From contig JACJWE010000001.1 of the NCBI GenBank assembly GCA_020637365.1, positions 1,146,001-1,210,000 on the forward strand: a DNA stretch of 64,000 bases, read 5' to 3'. Source of the DNA: Acidimicrobiia bacterium. GTDB lineage: Bacteria; Actinomycetota; Acidimicrobiia; IMCC26256; JAGNEX01. Position 1 is the first letter of the stretch. Every line of letters begins with the position of its first letter. The translations under genes were made by a program, and so were the position numbers. The notes beneath the pieces were generated by a model. It ran no database searches. It was not told the origin of the DNA and saw only the letters and a list, made by a program, of their open reading frames with translations. Positions 45,423 to 55,601 of this stretch are shown piece after piece.

Positions 45423-45677
45423 CTATTCAGCGGGAAGAACGTCCACCAGTTTGCGCCCACGCCGTTGGCCGAACTTGACCGTTCCACCGGCGGTGGCGAA
45501 CAACGTGTCGTCGTTCCCACGTCCGACGTTGCGCCCGGGGTGAAAACGCGTGCCGCGCTGACGAACGATGATGGAACCAGCGGTCACTGTGGTGCCGTCG
45601 TAGACCTTGACCCCGAGGCGCTGCGCATTGGAGTCACGGCCGTTACGAGAGGAACTTGCGCCCTTTTTCTTTGACAT
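45423..45677 (-). CDS. rpmA: 50S ribosomal protein L27
   Basis: An 84-residue ribosomal protein: [39 protein letters not shown] and [11 protein letters not shown] are canonical. L27 reaches the peptidyl-transferase centre with its N-terminus; here it starts MSKKKGASS without the cleavable extension found in Firmicutes. The stop of rplU is 12 nt upstream, so the two are co-transcribed. Confidence 0.97.
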   Translation of the reverse strand: MSKKKGASSSRNGRDSNAQRLGVKVYDGTTVTAGSIIVRQRGTRFHPGRNVGRGNDDTLFATAGGTVKFGQRRGRKLVDVLPAE

Positions 45678-45689
45678 GTCATGTCCTCC

Positions 45690-45986
45690 CTAGGAGATGC
45701 TGGTGATTTCGACACGGCTGTAGCGCTGGCGGTGACCCCAGCGACGCCGGTTGTTCGACTTGTTCTTGTAGGTAAAGCCTTCGATCTTGGGACCCTTGGA
45801 TTCACCAATAACCTTGGCCTCAACGGTGGCTCCCGACAGTTCGGCCGGGGTTGCCCGCACCGAATCGCCGTCGGCGACCAGAACTGGCTCAAAGCTGACC
45901 GTTTCGCCTTCGAGAAGTTCGACTTCGATGACGTCGCCGGGGCTGACCTTGTATTGCTTTCCACCGGTTTTAATGACCGCGTACAT
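45690..45986 (-). CDS. rplU: 50S ribosomal protein L21
   Basis: A 98-residue protein starting MYAVIKTGGKQYKVSPGD at ATG 45986; AAAAGGGAC lies upstream. VIGESKGPKIEGFTYKNKSN and RRRWGHRQ are typical of the C-terminal rRNA-binding region. The frame stays open far upstream, but family length and the start signature fix the start. The 277-nt leader (45987-46263) carries no gene. Confidence 0.97.
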   Translation of the reverse strand: MYAVIKTGGKQYKVSPGDVIEVELLEGETVSFEPVLVADGDSVRATPAELSGATVEAKVIGESKGPKIEGFTYKNKSNNRRRWGHRQRYSRVEITSIS

Positions 45987-46172
45987 GTGTGGTGTCCCTT
46001 TTTGGAAGGAGCGTCCTGAATCCGACACGGTTCCACCCGCTCGGTGGACCGTACCGCATGCCCACCCATGACCCGACCGGGTCAACATTTGGGTGCGCAA
46101 ACCGCATGAGTGTAGTGCGCTGTCTTGGGTGTCAGCGGATAGGAGCAGAATTTCTGGATGATTCGTCCCGCG

Positions 46173-46205
46173 TCGCCTTGGCCGGGTCGCCTTGGCCGGG
46201 TCGCC
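46173..46205. repeat. 14-bp tandem duplication near the end of rne
   Basis: TCGCCTTGGCCGGG occurs twice head to tail (46173-46186, 46187-46200), followed by a partial third TCGCC. It lies in the leader region upstream of rplU and downstream of rne. It may be slippage or a regulator site. Confidence 0.6.
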
Positions 46206-46263
46206 GAATCGACCGAGGTGCCCCAACGCGAGCCCCACGTGTCGGTCCTCGGCGGCCTCTGGG

Positions 46264-48444
46264 TCACAGCAAGGACTGATCGTACGTGATCCCTCTTCCG
46301 CTGCAGTGTTCGCACGTGTGGCTAAACGCGTCCACAAGGTCCCCCGCGACGCGCTTGCGGGTCATCTCGACAAGCCCCAGATCCGAGATGGGCGTTGCGT
46401 AGGTGCGGGTCTTGTCGCGGGACAGAATCTCTTGAAAATGCCGGAAGACCTCTTTGCGGTTCGCCTCGATCTCCATGTCGATGAAGTCGATCACGATGAT
46501 CCCGCCGATATCGCGTAGACGCAGCTGGCGACCGATTTCCTCGGCAGCTTCGAGGTTGTTGCGGAAGACGGTTTCTTCCAGATTGGAGCTTCCAACGTTC
46601 TTCGACGTATTGACGTCGATCACGGTCAACGCTTCGGTTGACTCAAAGATCAGCGAACCTCCCGAGGGCAGCCAGACCTTGCGATCGAGCGCCTTCATCA
46701 GCTGTTCTTCGACGTGATATCGCTCGAACAACGCAAGATCGTCGTTGTAGAAGTGCACCCGGTCGACGAGTTCTGGAAGCACCTGTTCGACGTAGTTGCG
46801 GACCGCGTTGAACGTTGGTTCGTGATCGATATAGACCGCTCGAAAATCAGAACTCAGCTCTTCTCGGACCACCCGCAACGGCAGATCTGGTTCCTGGTAC
46901 AGGAGGCGAGGCGCCTTGAACTGCGCCTCATCTTTCTGAATCTGAGCCCACTGACGGGCGAGCATCTCAACGTCGAGGCGCAGTTCTTCCGCCGACGCGC
47001 CTTCGGCAGCCGTGCGGATGATCAGCCCCGCGTCTTCTGGTTTGATGCGTTCGAGGACTTTGCGTAACCGCCGACGTTCCTGTTGAGGTAACCGCTTGGA
47101 AAGGCCAAAGGTCTCAGGCTGACCCGGCAACAAAACGACGAAGCGGCCGGCCTGGGACACAGCACCCGTCAGACGGGCCCCTTTGGCGTCGATCGGATTC
47201 TTGGTGACCTGTACGAGCACCTGTTGGCCGTTGCGCAGCAAGCCTTCGATCGGCGGCGCTTGGCCTTCGAACTCAGCGGAATCGAAAGGCACGTCACGGC
47301 GGTAGAGGACGGCGTTCTTGTCGGTACCGATATCGACAAACGCCGCTTCCATACCCGGCAAGACGTTACGCACGCGGCCCAGATAGATATTGCCGTGAAT
47401 GTTCCGATTTGGATCGGGGCGGGACAATGCATGTTCGACGAGGGCCCGTCCCTCCAAGATCGCGACCTGTGTGCCCTCTTCTCGGATGTGGATACACATC
47501 GAGTAGCGGCCAGCCGCCTTACCGTTACGGGTATGCACCTCTCGGCGAGGTTCGCTCGCTGGGCCCTTGTCGGATCGGTTACGGCGCCGCTTCTTATCCC
47601 CACCGGAGGAATCGGCGTTTCGCCGGTTGCCTTTCGTCCCGCGCTGATCGCTCGATCGCTTCGACTCCGCAGTCGCTGACGAGCCGCCAGATTTACCACC
47701 GGAACGTCGGTTGCGGTTGCGCTTGGCGCCCTTGTTCTCGGCGTCAGCACCGCCATCAGTACCAGCTGGAATCGCTGCGTTCTGATCGCTTTTGGATCCG
47801 GTTGAGGACTTATTCGGCCGATCGGCAGATCGGTTCTTGTCGCTACCCGATTTGGCCTTGTTGCCACTTCGATTCGCGGCTCCTGACCCAGCCTGGTCGC
47901 CGCGCTCCGAGTCATCACCACCCGATGCGTCAGAACCGGGCCGAGTCGTAGCATTCGATCGCCCTCCGCGTCCGCGACCTCCGCGACGTCGACGGCGTTT
48001 GGGAGCATCGGTGCCACCCGCGGCGCCAACAGCATCGGCGCCAACTCCGGCGTTGGCCGTGGAAGAGGCAGAACCGGCAGATGATGACGCGGCGCTGTTG
48101 CGAGCGCTCGGAGGTGGAGGTGGAGGCGTGGTGACGGAGCGAAATGGGGCCCCATCTGAGGCGCCACCGGTCGAGGTGTCACCGGTAGCCTCTGACCTCA
48201 CCCCACGTGATGTCGACGGCGGGTCCGCGGCGTTTGACGTGGAGGACGATTGGCGGACACGCGGTGATCGCTGAGTCCTAGCGTTGGTCGATTTGTCCGG
48301 TGCGGCCGACTTCTCCTCAGTCGGAGCTGACCGCTGCGTGCGCGCAGAGGTCGGCGATGAATCAGAACTTGCTCGCGGCTGGGCCTTTGATTTGGACGTT
48401 GTTTGCTCCACGGCAGATGTTGGTGCCGCGCTCTGGTCGGACAT
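46264..48444 (-). CDS. rne: Ribonuclease E/G
   Basis: A 726-residue endoribonuclease. The first about 320 residues are highly charged, low-complexity Ser/Arg/Lys/Ala sequence, presumably a disordered RNA/protein-binding extension as in actinobacterial RNase E. The catalytic core starts around SMCIHIREEGTQVAIL and contains the S1 domain (NIYLGRVRNVLPGMEAAFVD), the DNase I-like catalytic Asp residues (TVIDVNTSKNVG, IVIDFIDM) and the zinc-link CEHCSGRG (Cys-x2-Cys). ATG 48444 (AAGGAA upstream) is chosen over a further upstream frame start. It matures rRNA and degrades mRNA. Confidence 0.95.
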   Translation of the reverse strand: MSDQSAAPTSAVEQTTSKSKAQPRASSDSSPTSARTQRSAPTEEKSAAPDKSTNARTQRSPRVRQSSSTSNAADPPSTSRGVRSEATGDTSTGGASDGAPFRSVTTPPPPPPSARNSAASSSAGSASSTANAGVGADAVGAAGGTDAPKRRRRRGGRGRGGRSNATTRPGSDASGGDDSERGDQAGSGAANRSGNKAKSGSDKNRSADRPNKSSTGSKSDQNAAIPAGTDGGADAENKGAKRNRNRRSGGKSGGSSATAESKRSSDQRGTKGNRRNADSSGGDKKRRRNRSDKGPASEPRREVHTRNGKAAGRYSMCIHIREEGTQVAILEGRALVEHALSRPDPNRNIHGNIYLGRVRNVLPGMEAAFVDIGTDKNAVLYRRDVPFDSAEFEGQAPPIEGLLRNGQQVLVQVTKNPIDAKGARLTGAVSQAGRFVVLLPGQPETFGLSKRLPQQERRRLRKVLERIKPEDAGLIIRTAAEGASAEELRLDVEMLARQWAQIQKDEAQFKAPRLLYQEPDLPLRVVREELSSDFRAVYIDHEPTFNAVRNYVEQVLPELVDRVHFYNDDLALFERYHVEEQLMKALDRKVWLPSGGSLIFESTEALTVIDVNTSKNVGSSNLEETVFRNNLEAAEEIGRQLRLRDIGGIIVIDFIDMEIEANRKEVFRHFQEILSRDKTRTYATPISDLGLVEMTRKRVAGDLVDAFSHTCEHCSGRGITYDQSLL

Positions 48445-48785
48445 GCGTTCCTTCTCTCTGTGGGGTTCGCGAAATGTCGCGTACCCCTGGTCCCGGCGCG
48501 TGAGCGGAGCAAATCCGCGGAAGTAGCGCGGGACAAAGTACGGGTCCAACGGCATCTCGAGACGCCCGCTCATTGAGACCGAGGCCAAACAACGACAGCA
48601 GCCAACACATCAGACGCGTCACCCACTCACCGCTGTCATCATGTGCCAAACGCACCATCAAGGCGTTCCTCGCCGTTGGATCTGATTACCACGCGGTCAC
48701 GTATGCGATACGCCAGGCGTACGGCGGAGCCGATCGAGTGTGCCCAACTCGCCCGTGACCGACGATCCCGAAGGACCAAAACTCT
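48445..48785. other. Leader of rne with a small stem-loop; otherwise no gene
   Basis: CGCGA-AATG-TCGCG (48468-48481) forms a 5-bp stem-loop just before the rne ribosome-binding site. RNase E genes are often autoregulated through their 5' leaders, so a role is conceivable. The remainder, up to the rodA stop at 48786, shows no convincing frame. Confidence 0.35.
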
Positions 48786-49998
48786 CTAAGCTCGGTTCCG
48801 GTAGACGTTGTGCACCAGACCGATGGCAACGAATGATACCAGGCTCGAAGACCCTCCGTAGCTAAGGAAGGGCAAGGGGATGCCCGTTATCGGCATAATG
48901 CCCATAGTCATGCCGACGTTCTGGAATACCTGAAACGTAAACATTCCCATGATCGCCGCGCGCAGAGCAACGCGCCGTAGGGGTCGGCGGAAAGCTGGCC
49001 TACCCGCCAGATTCGCCACACCATCAGGCCGTACATACCAAGCACGACCGCTGCACCTAAGAAGCCCAACTCTTCACCGACCACGGTAAAGACGAAGTCA
49101 TTGTGCTGCTCTGGCACATAGGACAGATTGGTCTGGGTCCCTTCAAAAGGCCCTTACCCCAGAAACCGCCTGAGCCGATCGCGATCATCGACTGATCGAG
49201 GTTGTACGCAGCGTCGCCCACGTCGCGGTCGGCGTTCAAGAACACGGTGAGCCGATCGACCTGGTAATCGGCGAGTTGACCGGACTGAATAACGACGATG
49301 ATGAATGCGATCGCCACACAGGTCATGATCGCCAAATGACGCCCTTGGGCCCCCGCCACCAACAAGACGGTGAGCATCATGACGCCCAAAATCATGGCGG
49401 TACCCAAATCGGGCTGCAACAAGATGGCACCGATCGGGATGGCGCTGAGCACCACCGTCAAGATCACGGCGCGCGAATCCAGATGGCCGATGCGCTTCTG
49501 CAAGAACCACGCGAGCATCAGCGCCAACGAGATCTTCATGAACTCAGATGGCTGAAGCTGGAACACCCCAAGCTCAAACCAGGCCTGCGCGCCCTTGCTC
49601 TCCTGGCCGATGACCAGCACTGCCAACAACAGGACCAGGACCCCGACATATGCGGGTACCGACATGTCCTTGACGACGCGATTGGGAAGCCGGGCAACCA
49701 CCAACATCGCCACAAAGCCGATGATCGTGAATAACGCCTGACGCTTGGCGTAGAAGCCGGGGTCGGTACCCTGCATCTCGAGGCGTTGCTTGGTTGCTGA
49801 ATAGATCATCAGCATGCCAAGGCCCGCCATCAGCACCACCGCGATGGTCAGAACCCAGTCGAGTCCGAAAAGCCCCCGATCAGCGGTTCGGTCGAGCATC
49901 GTCGGCCCCGACCGACGCGCTGTACTCGACGCGGTCCGCGGACGAGGATCTCGACGCTTCGACGATCTGCCGCCCGACCCAGGCCACGCCGAACTCAT
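48786..49998 (-). CDS. rodA: Rod-shape-determining glycosyltransferase RodA/FtsW (two indels)
   Basis: A SEDS-family peptidoglycan polymerase with about 10 membrane segments. It is read in three frames: GLDWVLTIAVVLMAGLGMLMIYSAT to GSGGFWGKGLLKG (with DRDVGDAAYNLDQSMIAIGSGG), then TQTNLSYVPEQHNDFVFTVVGEELGF, then AAIMGMFTFQVFQNVGMTMGIMP and PLPFLSYGGSSS. One missing G near 49144 and one missing base near 48965 restore a continuous protein with all SEDS hallmarks, including the catalytic-loop PEQHNDFVF. Start ATG 49998 overlaps the PBP2 stop; ATG 49899 is an alternative closer to the first membrane segment. Confidence 0.9.
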
Positions 49999-52107
49999 CG
50001 GTGTCGCCGTAGCCGTCGGTCGCGTCCCGCTGCGCGCATGGTCAGCGCCAGACCAGCAGCAGCCAACGACCAGTCGGTCGGGGTACTTGAACCGCCGGCG
50101 ACGAGTCCGAACGCTTCACCATCGACTGATGCGGCCTGCGATGTGGGTGCCTGGGCGGCAGGGCCTTCGGTTTCGGGAGCGAGTTCGGGGTTGCCATCTT
50201 CGTCCACTGGAACCAGAGTCGCAGCGGGTGACTCACCGGTATTCAACCCTGGTGTGTCCTTCACATCGGCCCCGATAATTGCATCGGCAACTTCTCTGAC
50301 GATCGGTCCAGATGTCGATGCACCGAAACCCCCCTGCTCCACGATGGACACGATCGCGTATTGGGTGTTGTCGGCACTCACCACAGCAGCGAAGACCGAA
50401 CTGTCCTGTTTCCCCCCGACCTGGGCCGTTCCAGTCTTTGCGAACACCGGATGTTCCTCGAACGGAAAGCCTTCAAACACCCGTCGTCCAGTACCGCCAG
50501 CCTCGGTGACCACCCCGGTCAGTCCCTCGATAATGACGTTGCGCACCTCGGGATCGATCCCGACGTGACGACGGATCGGGGCTTCGATGCTGGTTTGTTG
50601 GCCGTCCGCAGCGACGAGGCTGGATGCCATATGCGGTGTAACCAAATCGCCGCCGTTGGCGAGCGTCGCGTACGCGGTTGCGAGTTGGAGGGGCGTTACC
50701 TCCAAGAACCCCTGGCCGATACTGAAGTTGACGTTGTCACCGGCATACCACCGGTCCCCGATGACTTCTTCTTTCCATTCGGGTGTAGGTACGTTGCCAG
50801 CGACCTCGCCGATCAGCTCGATTCCGGTAGGTTCCCCAAACCCGTAGGCCTGCGCTGTGTCGTGAAGCGCCAAGTGGTCATCGCTATTCCAGATCGTCTC
50901 GCCGAGGCGGTAGAAGTAGACGTCACTCGACACGGTCAAGGCCCGCCGCAACGCCACCGAACCATATGGCGTCCGACCGGCGTTGTAACGGCGGTTGATC
51001 GAACGTCCGCCGATGTCGTAGTAGCCAGGATCGTTGATGGTGGTGTCGATGCCGATCACACCGGCACGCAGACCAGCGAGTGCGGTGATCCACTTGAACG
51101 TCGAACCCGGCGCATAGCGGCCCCGACCGCGCGATTGATGCGCGGCGTATGGTGCGCCGGATCGCTCCATGCCTCGGCTTTTCGCTGGGGTACCGAATCG
51201 ACGATGGAGGCGAGTTCGAAGGTCGGGTAGCTGGCCATGGCAACGACCGCTCCGTTGTGGGCATCGAGTACCACCACCGCGCCAGCGGGAGCCTCTCATA
51301 GGTCTTCGCGCTGTTGTGCGGTCGGTTCGGGTACGTGCGCCGTAGATCCCCTGACGCAACGCGTTCGGCCGCGAGCTGCACATCGAGGTCCAGGGTCGAG
51401 ACGACGTCGTCACCTGGGATGGCAGCGACGGTGTCGACCGTCCGAACGGCACGGTTTTGGCGGTCGACCTCGACCACTTCGACCCAGGGTGTGCCGTGGA
51501 GGGCGGTGTCGTATGCCGCCTCCATTCCAGACTTCCCGATACGTTCATTCGGCAAGTACCCCTGAGCGGTGAGCTCATCGAGTTCATCCTCTTCGATGCC
51601 GCCGAGCGTGCCGATGACATGGGCAGCCGTATTGCCCCGTGGATAGGCGCGTATGACTCGTTGATGCGCCTCGATGTTTGCGAACTCATCGCGCCGCTCG
51701 GCGATATAGAGCATCGTTTCGTCGGGTACGTCACCAGCGACCACGACCGGGGCGTAAGGAACCTCACGCTTCAGCCGATACCTCTCGACGATGTCGTGAG
51801 GCGCCTGGCCAAGGACCGGCGCCAAGGCATTCGCTGCGGCCTCAAGTTCGTCGTCGTCGACATCTCCCGAGATCGCGATCACGTTCGCCAAGCGATTCTC
51901 GACGATGACTTCGCCGTTGCGGTCGAGAATCCGGCCTCGTGGACCGGCATATTCGAGTTCCCGGGTTCGGTTCTCGTCGGCTTCGAGCGCATACGCCTCA
52001 TAGGAGACGATCTGAAGAAACCACAGACGCGCCAGAAGCGCCGCGAACAGGCTGAACGCGATGATCACGACCGTGATGCTTCTGATACTTGCGCGCTGCT
52101 CGTTCAA
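49995..52107 (-). CDS. mrdA: Penicillin-binding protein 2 (class B transpeptidase; two indels)
   Basis: The elongasome transpeptidase. The N-terminal part (membrane anchor SITVVIIAFSLFAALLARL, then GPRGRILDRNGEVIVENR) is in one frame. The segment VVLDAHNGAVVAMASYPTFE lies in a second. The catalytic domain from RYAPGSTFKWITALAG (nucleophile Ser in STFK) through AKTGTAQVGG (KTG motif) is in a third. One missing G near 51291 and one in the G-run near 51124 join them. The C-terminus has an acidic Pro/Ala-rich extension. It starts with TTG 52107. Together with RodA and MreBCD it builds side-wall peptidoglycan. Confidence 0.9.
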
Positions 52108-52264
52108 GGGCCCCTCGGCAGACGTGGATGTGCAGGTGCGATGACGGACGGGTGCCCACCATCGATCCGAAGATGGTATTCGCCCGATTGGACGGTGGAT
52201 CGGCGCGACGGGCAGCTCGTCCGAAGCGCGCAGGGTGGGAGCACTTCGGCCGAACGGGGTGCGG

Positions 52265-52780
52265 TCACAGCGGTTTGCTCCCGATCGGCACGTGCCGTTC
52301 GTTGCGACCCAACACCGCCATCACGACCAACAGCACCGGCAACGTCAGCATTCCGTCGTACAGCGACCGCCAAGCGAGCGTGGTCAGGCTGTCGATCGAG
52401 AAGAACGCCTCCTCACCGACGAGAGCCAACCCGATCAAATAGAACAAACCAGACAAGAACGATCCGGCGATCCCGACGACCGGCACGACCCAGATCCCGA
52501 TGCCCCGAAGGGTTGGCCGCACCCATAACACCAGCAGGGCGACCGCACACAGCGACAGAGCACCAACCCCGGCCGGGCGAAGAGACAGCAGATCAAACGC
52601 GAGCCCGGTGCAGATCGCGTACCAGGCCGCAGAGATCCCGCCCAGGGCAATCGCAACCGCAACGACCGACGCTACAACCAAGTCTGCAGTCACCCCTCCG
52701 ATCGCTAGCTGCGGAACCAACGATCGTTGCAGCGCCACGGCGGAGAACCCAAGGAACCATAATCCGACGGTCGTCCTCAA
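52265..52780 (-). CDS. mreD: Rod-shape determining protein MreD
   Basis: A 171-residue integral membrane protein with five to six hydrophobic segments and the usual MreD features (LVPQLAIGGVTADLVV, GLAFDLLSLRPAGVGALSL). The TTG start at 52780 overlaps the mreC stop by 4 nt. A 157-nt spacer separates it from the PBP2 gene. Confidence 0.88.
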   Translation of the reverse strand: MRTTVGLWFLGFSAVALQRSLVPQLAIGGVTADLVVASVVAVAIALGGISAAWYAICTGLAFDLLSLRPAGVGALSLCAVALLVLWVRPTLRGIGIWVVPVVGIAGSFLSGLFYLIGLALVGEEAFFSIDSLTTLAWRSLYDGMLTLPVLLVVMAVLGRNERHVPIGSKPL

Positions 52781-53658
52781 CGGATCAGAACCCCATCGAC
52801 CAGCGGCTCCTCACCTCCGACCGGAGGAAAGACCGTCTCCTCGGATGGAACCCAATCGAGTACCCGCACAAACTCGAGGGTGTGCAGATCGAATGCCGGT
52901 TCGACATCGAACTCACGAACGACCGCTCCACCGGGTTGCGGCGGCTCATCGGCCACGGTCCCGATCAAGAGGTTGGGCGGGTACAGCCCGGACTCCACAT
53001 CTCTGGTCAACAGCGGTTCGTCAAGGGTCGCGTCAGCTTCAGGGTCGATGAGTTCCCCGCGAAGTTGCCCTTCGCTCCCCAACCCGGTGATCACACCCGC
53101 TTCACGGCTCCGACCCAGGCGAAATCCAATCGTGGAATCGCGGTCGAGAATCAGCCGAACGGTCGCTTGGTTAGGTCCGACCCGTTCGACTCGCCCTACC
53201 AACGCGGCACCGCTCACCACTGGATTGCCAATGCCGACGCCGTCGTCCTCGCCCTTGTCGATAATGACCGATGTTTCGAAATTCGATGGTGAGCCAGCAA
53301 CGACCCGGGCGATCGGCCCCTCAAAATCGGACACGACGAGCGCATCGTCGAGGTGCGTCAGCGCGTTGCTCTGCGCGACCGATTCGCGAAGTGAGCTCAG
53401 CTCTTCATTGAGTTGCTCGTTTTGGAGTTCGAGCTCGTCGATCTGATCGCGAAGGTCGTTCGAGGAAATGTTGTCCCACAGGTTTGAAACGGGTTTCGTC
53501 ACGACCCGCAGCGCGCCTTCGGTCGGAGAAAACACACTTCCGAGCACGTTGCGGACGGGATCCAGCGCTGTCGGGCTGCGACGGTCGACCATCACGACGA
53601 TCAGCAGAATCACTAGCGCGCCAAGAAACCAGGTTCGGCGTCTTCGTTCTCTGTTCAA
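52777..53658 (-). CDS. mreC: Rod-shape determining protein MreC
   Basis: A 293-residue protein with an N-terminal membrane helix (TWFLGALVILLIVVMV), a coiled coil (about 65-95, DQIDELELQNEQLNEELSSL) and the MreC beta-barrel domain (IARVVAGSPSNFETSVIID, GNPVVSGAALVGRVERVGPNQATV, GQLRGELID). It starts with TTG 53658, supported by GGAGG upstream. It links MreB to the extracytoplasmic peptidoglycan synthases. Confidence 0.93.
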   Translation of the reverse strand: MNRERRRRTWFLGALVILLIVVMVDRRSPTALDPVRNVLGSVFSPTEGALRVVTKPVSNLWDNISSNDLRDQIDELELQNEQLNEELSSLRESVAQSNALTHLDDALVVSDFEGPIARVVAGSPSNFETSVIIDKGEDDGVGIGNPVVSGAALVGRVERVGPNQATVRLILDRDSTIGFRLGRSREAGVITGLGSEGQLRGELIDPEADATLDEPLLTRDVESGLYPPNLLIGTVADEPPQPGGAVVREFDVEPAFDLHTLEFVRVLDWVPSEETVFPPVGGEEPLVDGVLIR

Positions 53659-53851
53659 AGGGACCTCCGGGCCGATCCCGGCCCGGTTTCGCTAAATGCT
53701 GCGACCAAGAGCCATGGAGGTTTGCCACGAGTCGGGGCGTTGCTCGGGCAGATGCAAGACAAGGGGTGAGTCCGGCTGCGTTGCGGGCCACAACGCCGTG
53801 AGGGACGGCATCGGGCCGGAATCAACCCTCCAAAAGCCTGTGGTCACATCG

Positions 53852-54889
53852 TTAGTTACGAGTTGAGGAGACAAGGACCTGACGGAGCGCGTCGAACTCT
53901 TCAAGGCAGTGGCCTGAACCGAGCACAACACAGTGCAAGGGGTTACGAGCGATGCGGATCGGCATACCGGTCTCTGCGTTCAGGCGGGCATCGAGGCCGT
54001 GCAGCAATGCTCCACCACCGGCCAGAAAGATCCCATTCTCCATGATGTCTGCTGCGAGCTCTGGTGGGGTCTGATCCAAACTGGTCTTCACCGTATCCAC
54101 GATGGCTGTGACCGGCTCTTCGATCGCGTCACGAATCTCAGCGGTCGACACCACGATGGTCTTTGGCAGACCGGAAACCAGGTCGCGCCCTCGCACTTCG
54201 GCATAGAACTCTGGATCGAGCGGCCAAGCCGAACCAAGGGAAATCTTGATTTCTTCAGCGGTGCGTTCGCCGAGAGCGAGGGAGTATTCCTTTTTGATGT
54301 AGGCGATCACCGCCTCGTCGAGCTCGTCGCCGCCGACGCGAACACTTTGGCTGGTGACCATACCGCCGAGGGAGATCACTGCGACCTCGGTGGTACCGCC
54401 ACCGATGTCGACGATCATGTTTCCCGCTGGCTCGTGAACGGGCAGGCCAGCACCGATCGCTGCGGCCATCGGCTCTTCGATGATAAAGGCCGGGCGGCGA
54501 GCACCAGCTTGTTCTGCCGCTTCCTGGACAGCTCGCTGCTCGACGCCGGTAATGCCCGACGGAACGCAGATGACCATCCGAGGGCGCGCCCAACGGCGTT
54601 GGTGAACCTTCTGGATGAAGTAGCGGAGCATCTTCTCGCAGATATCAAAGTCGGCGATGACACCGTCTTTGAGGGGGCGAATTGCCTGAATATGGCTTGG
54701 TGTACGCCCGATCATCCGCTTCGCCTCAGAGCCGACGGCAAGCGCCCGCCCGTCCAGCGTGTTGACGGCGACGACCGACGGCTCGTTCAAAACGATGCCA
54801 CGGCCTCTGACATACACCAGCGTGTTCGCCGTCCCAAGGTCTACCGCCATGTCACGGCCGACCAAGGAACCAAGAATGCTGTCACCCAC
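53852..54889 (-). CDS. mreB: Rod-shape determining protein MreB
   Basis: A 345-residue bacterial actin. [25 protein letters not shown] is phosphate loop 1, [20 protein letters not shown] phosphate loop 2, and [15 protein letters not shown] the adenosine motif. It begins with GTG 54889. A 193-nt interval precedes mreC, so mreB may have partly separate expression. Rod shape and MreB-guided elongation are expected for the host. Confidence 0.97.
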   Translation of the reverse strand: MGDSILGSLVGRDMAVDLGTANTLVYVRGRGIVLNEPSVVAVNTLDGRALAVGSEAKRMIGRTPSHIQAIRPLKDGVIADFDICEKMLRYFIQKVHQRRWARPRMVICVPSGITGVEQRAVQEAAEQAGARRPAFIIEEPMAAAIGAGLPVHEPAGNMIVDIGGGTTEVAVISLGGMVTSQSVRVGGDELDEAVIAYIKKEYSLALGERTAEEIKISLGSAWPLDPEFYAEVRGRDLVSGLPKTIVVSTAEIRDAIEEPVTAIVDTVKTSLDQTPPELAADIMENGIFLAGGGALLHGLDARLNAETGMPIRIARNPLHCVVLGSGHCLEEFDALRQVLVSSTRN

Positions 54890-55050
54890 GGTAGATCTCC
54901 GACCTCGCTGCGATGGCGAAAAGACTAGGACGTACCGGTGATCGATTCCAGTGCGCCCACGGATTCACAGGAGCCACGACGCCCCCTATTTCGGGTGATC
55001 TCCGATCGTCCACAGCTCTGACATAAGTGCGGTGAGCTGCGGAGTTGGGC

Positions 55051-55458
55051 TCAGAGTTCTGGAAAAAATAGGTTCAGTTCACGGGCCGCAGATTCTGGAG
55101 AGTCGGATCCATGAACAAGATTTTCGGTGAACAAGATACCGAGATCGCCCCGAATGGTGCCGGGAGCAGCCTCAGCCGGGTTGGTCACCCCCATCATCAG
55201 ACGGACAACCGCCGGGGCGTCAGGGCCTTGAACGGCCAGCGCGACCACGGGACCGCGGGTTATGAAGTCTTCGAGTTCGGGGTAGAAACCCTTCTCGACG
55301 TGCTCGGCGTAATGACGACGAGCGAGCTCGCGATCGATCGTCAACATTTTCACCCCGGCGAGCGTCAAACCTTTGCGCTCGAATCGGCTGATGATCTCCC
55401 CGACCAGGCCGCGTTCGACGGCGTCGGGCTTACAAAGGACGAGGGTTCGGTTGCTCAC
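55051..55458 (-). CDS. ndk: Nucleoside diphosphate kinase
   Basis: A 135-residue enzyme that equilibrates NTP pools. NRTLVLCKPDAVERGLVGEII is the conserved start, and NLVHGSDSPESA carries the phosphohistidine (His in NxVHGSD). The family start fits GTG 55458; the frame stays open further upstream. It lies upstream of mreB and downstream of folC on the minus strand. Confidence 0.95.
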   Translation of the reverse strand: MSNRTLVLCKPDAVERGLVGEIISRFERKGLTLAGVKMLTIDRELARRHYAEHVEKGFYPELEDFITRGPVVALAVQGPDAPAVVRLMMGVTNPAEAAPGTIRGDLGILFTENLVHGSDSPESAARELNLFFPEL

Positions 55459-55601
55459 AGGCGAAAATCTAGCCACATCGCTCACAACGAATCGGATCCG
55501 GGATTGCATTTTCATCCGGCGGAACACCGCAGTAAACCATGCTGAGCTGGTGGTTTACCTGCACCGACGCTGCGGTGAACAGCGGCGGATGCACGGGTCG
55601 A

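Noticed and set aside
51457..53292. 611-codon open frame on the plus strand
   Set aside because: It lies antisense to the PBP2, mreD and mreC genes, has Arg/Pro-rich composition and no domain; it is a shadow of high-GC coding sequence.
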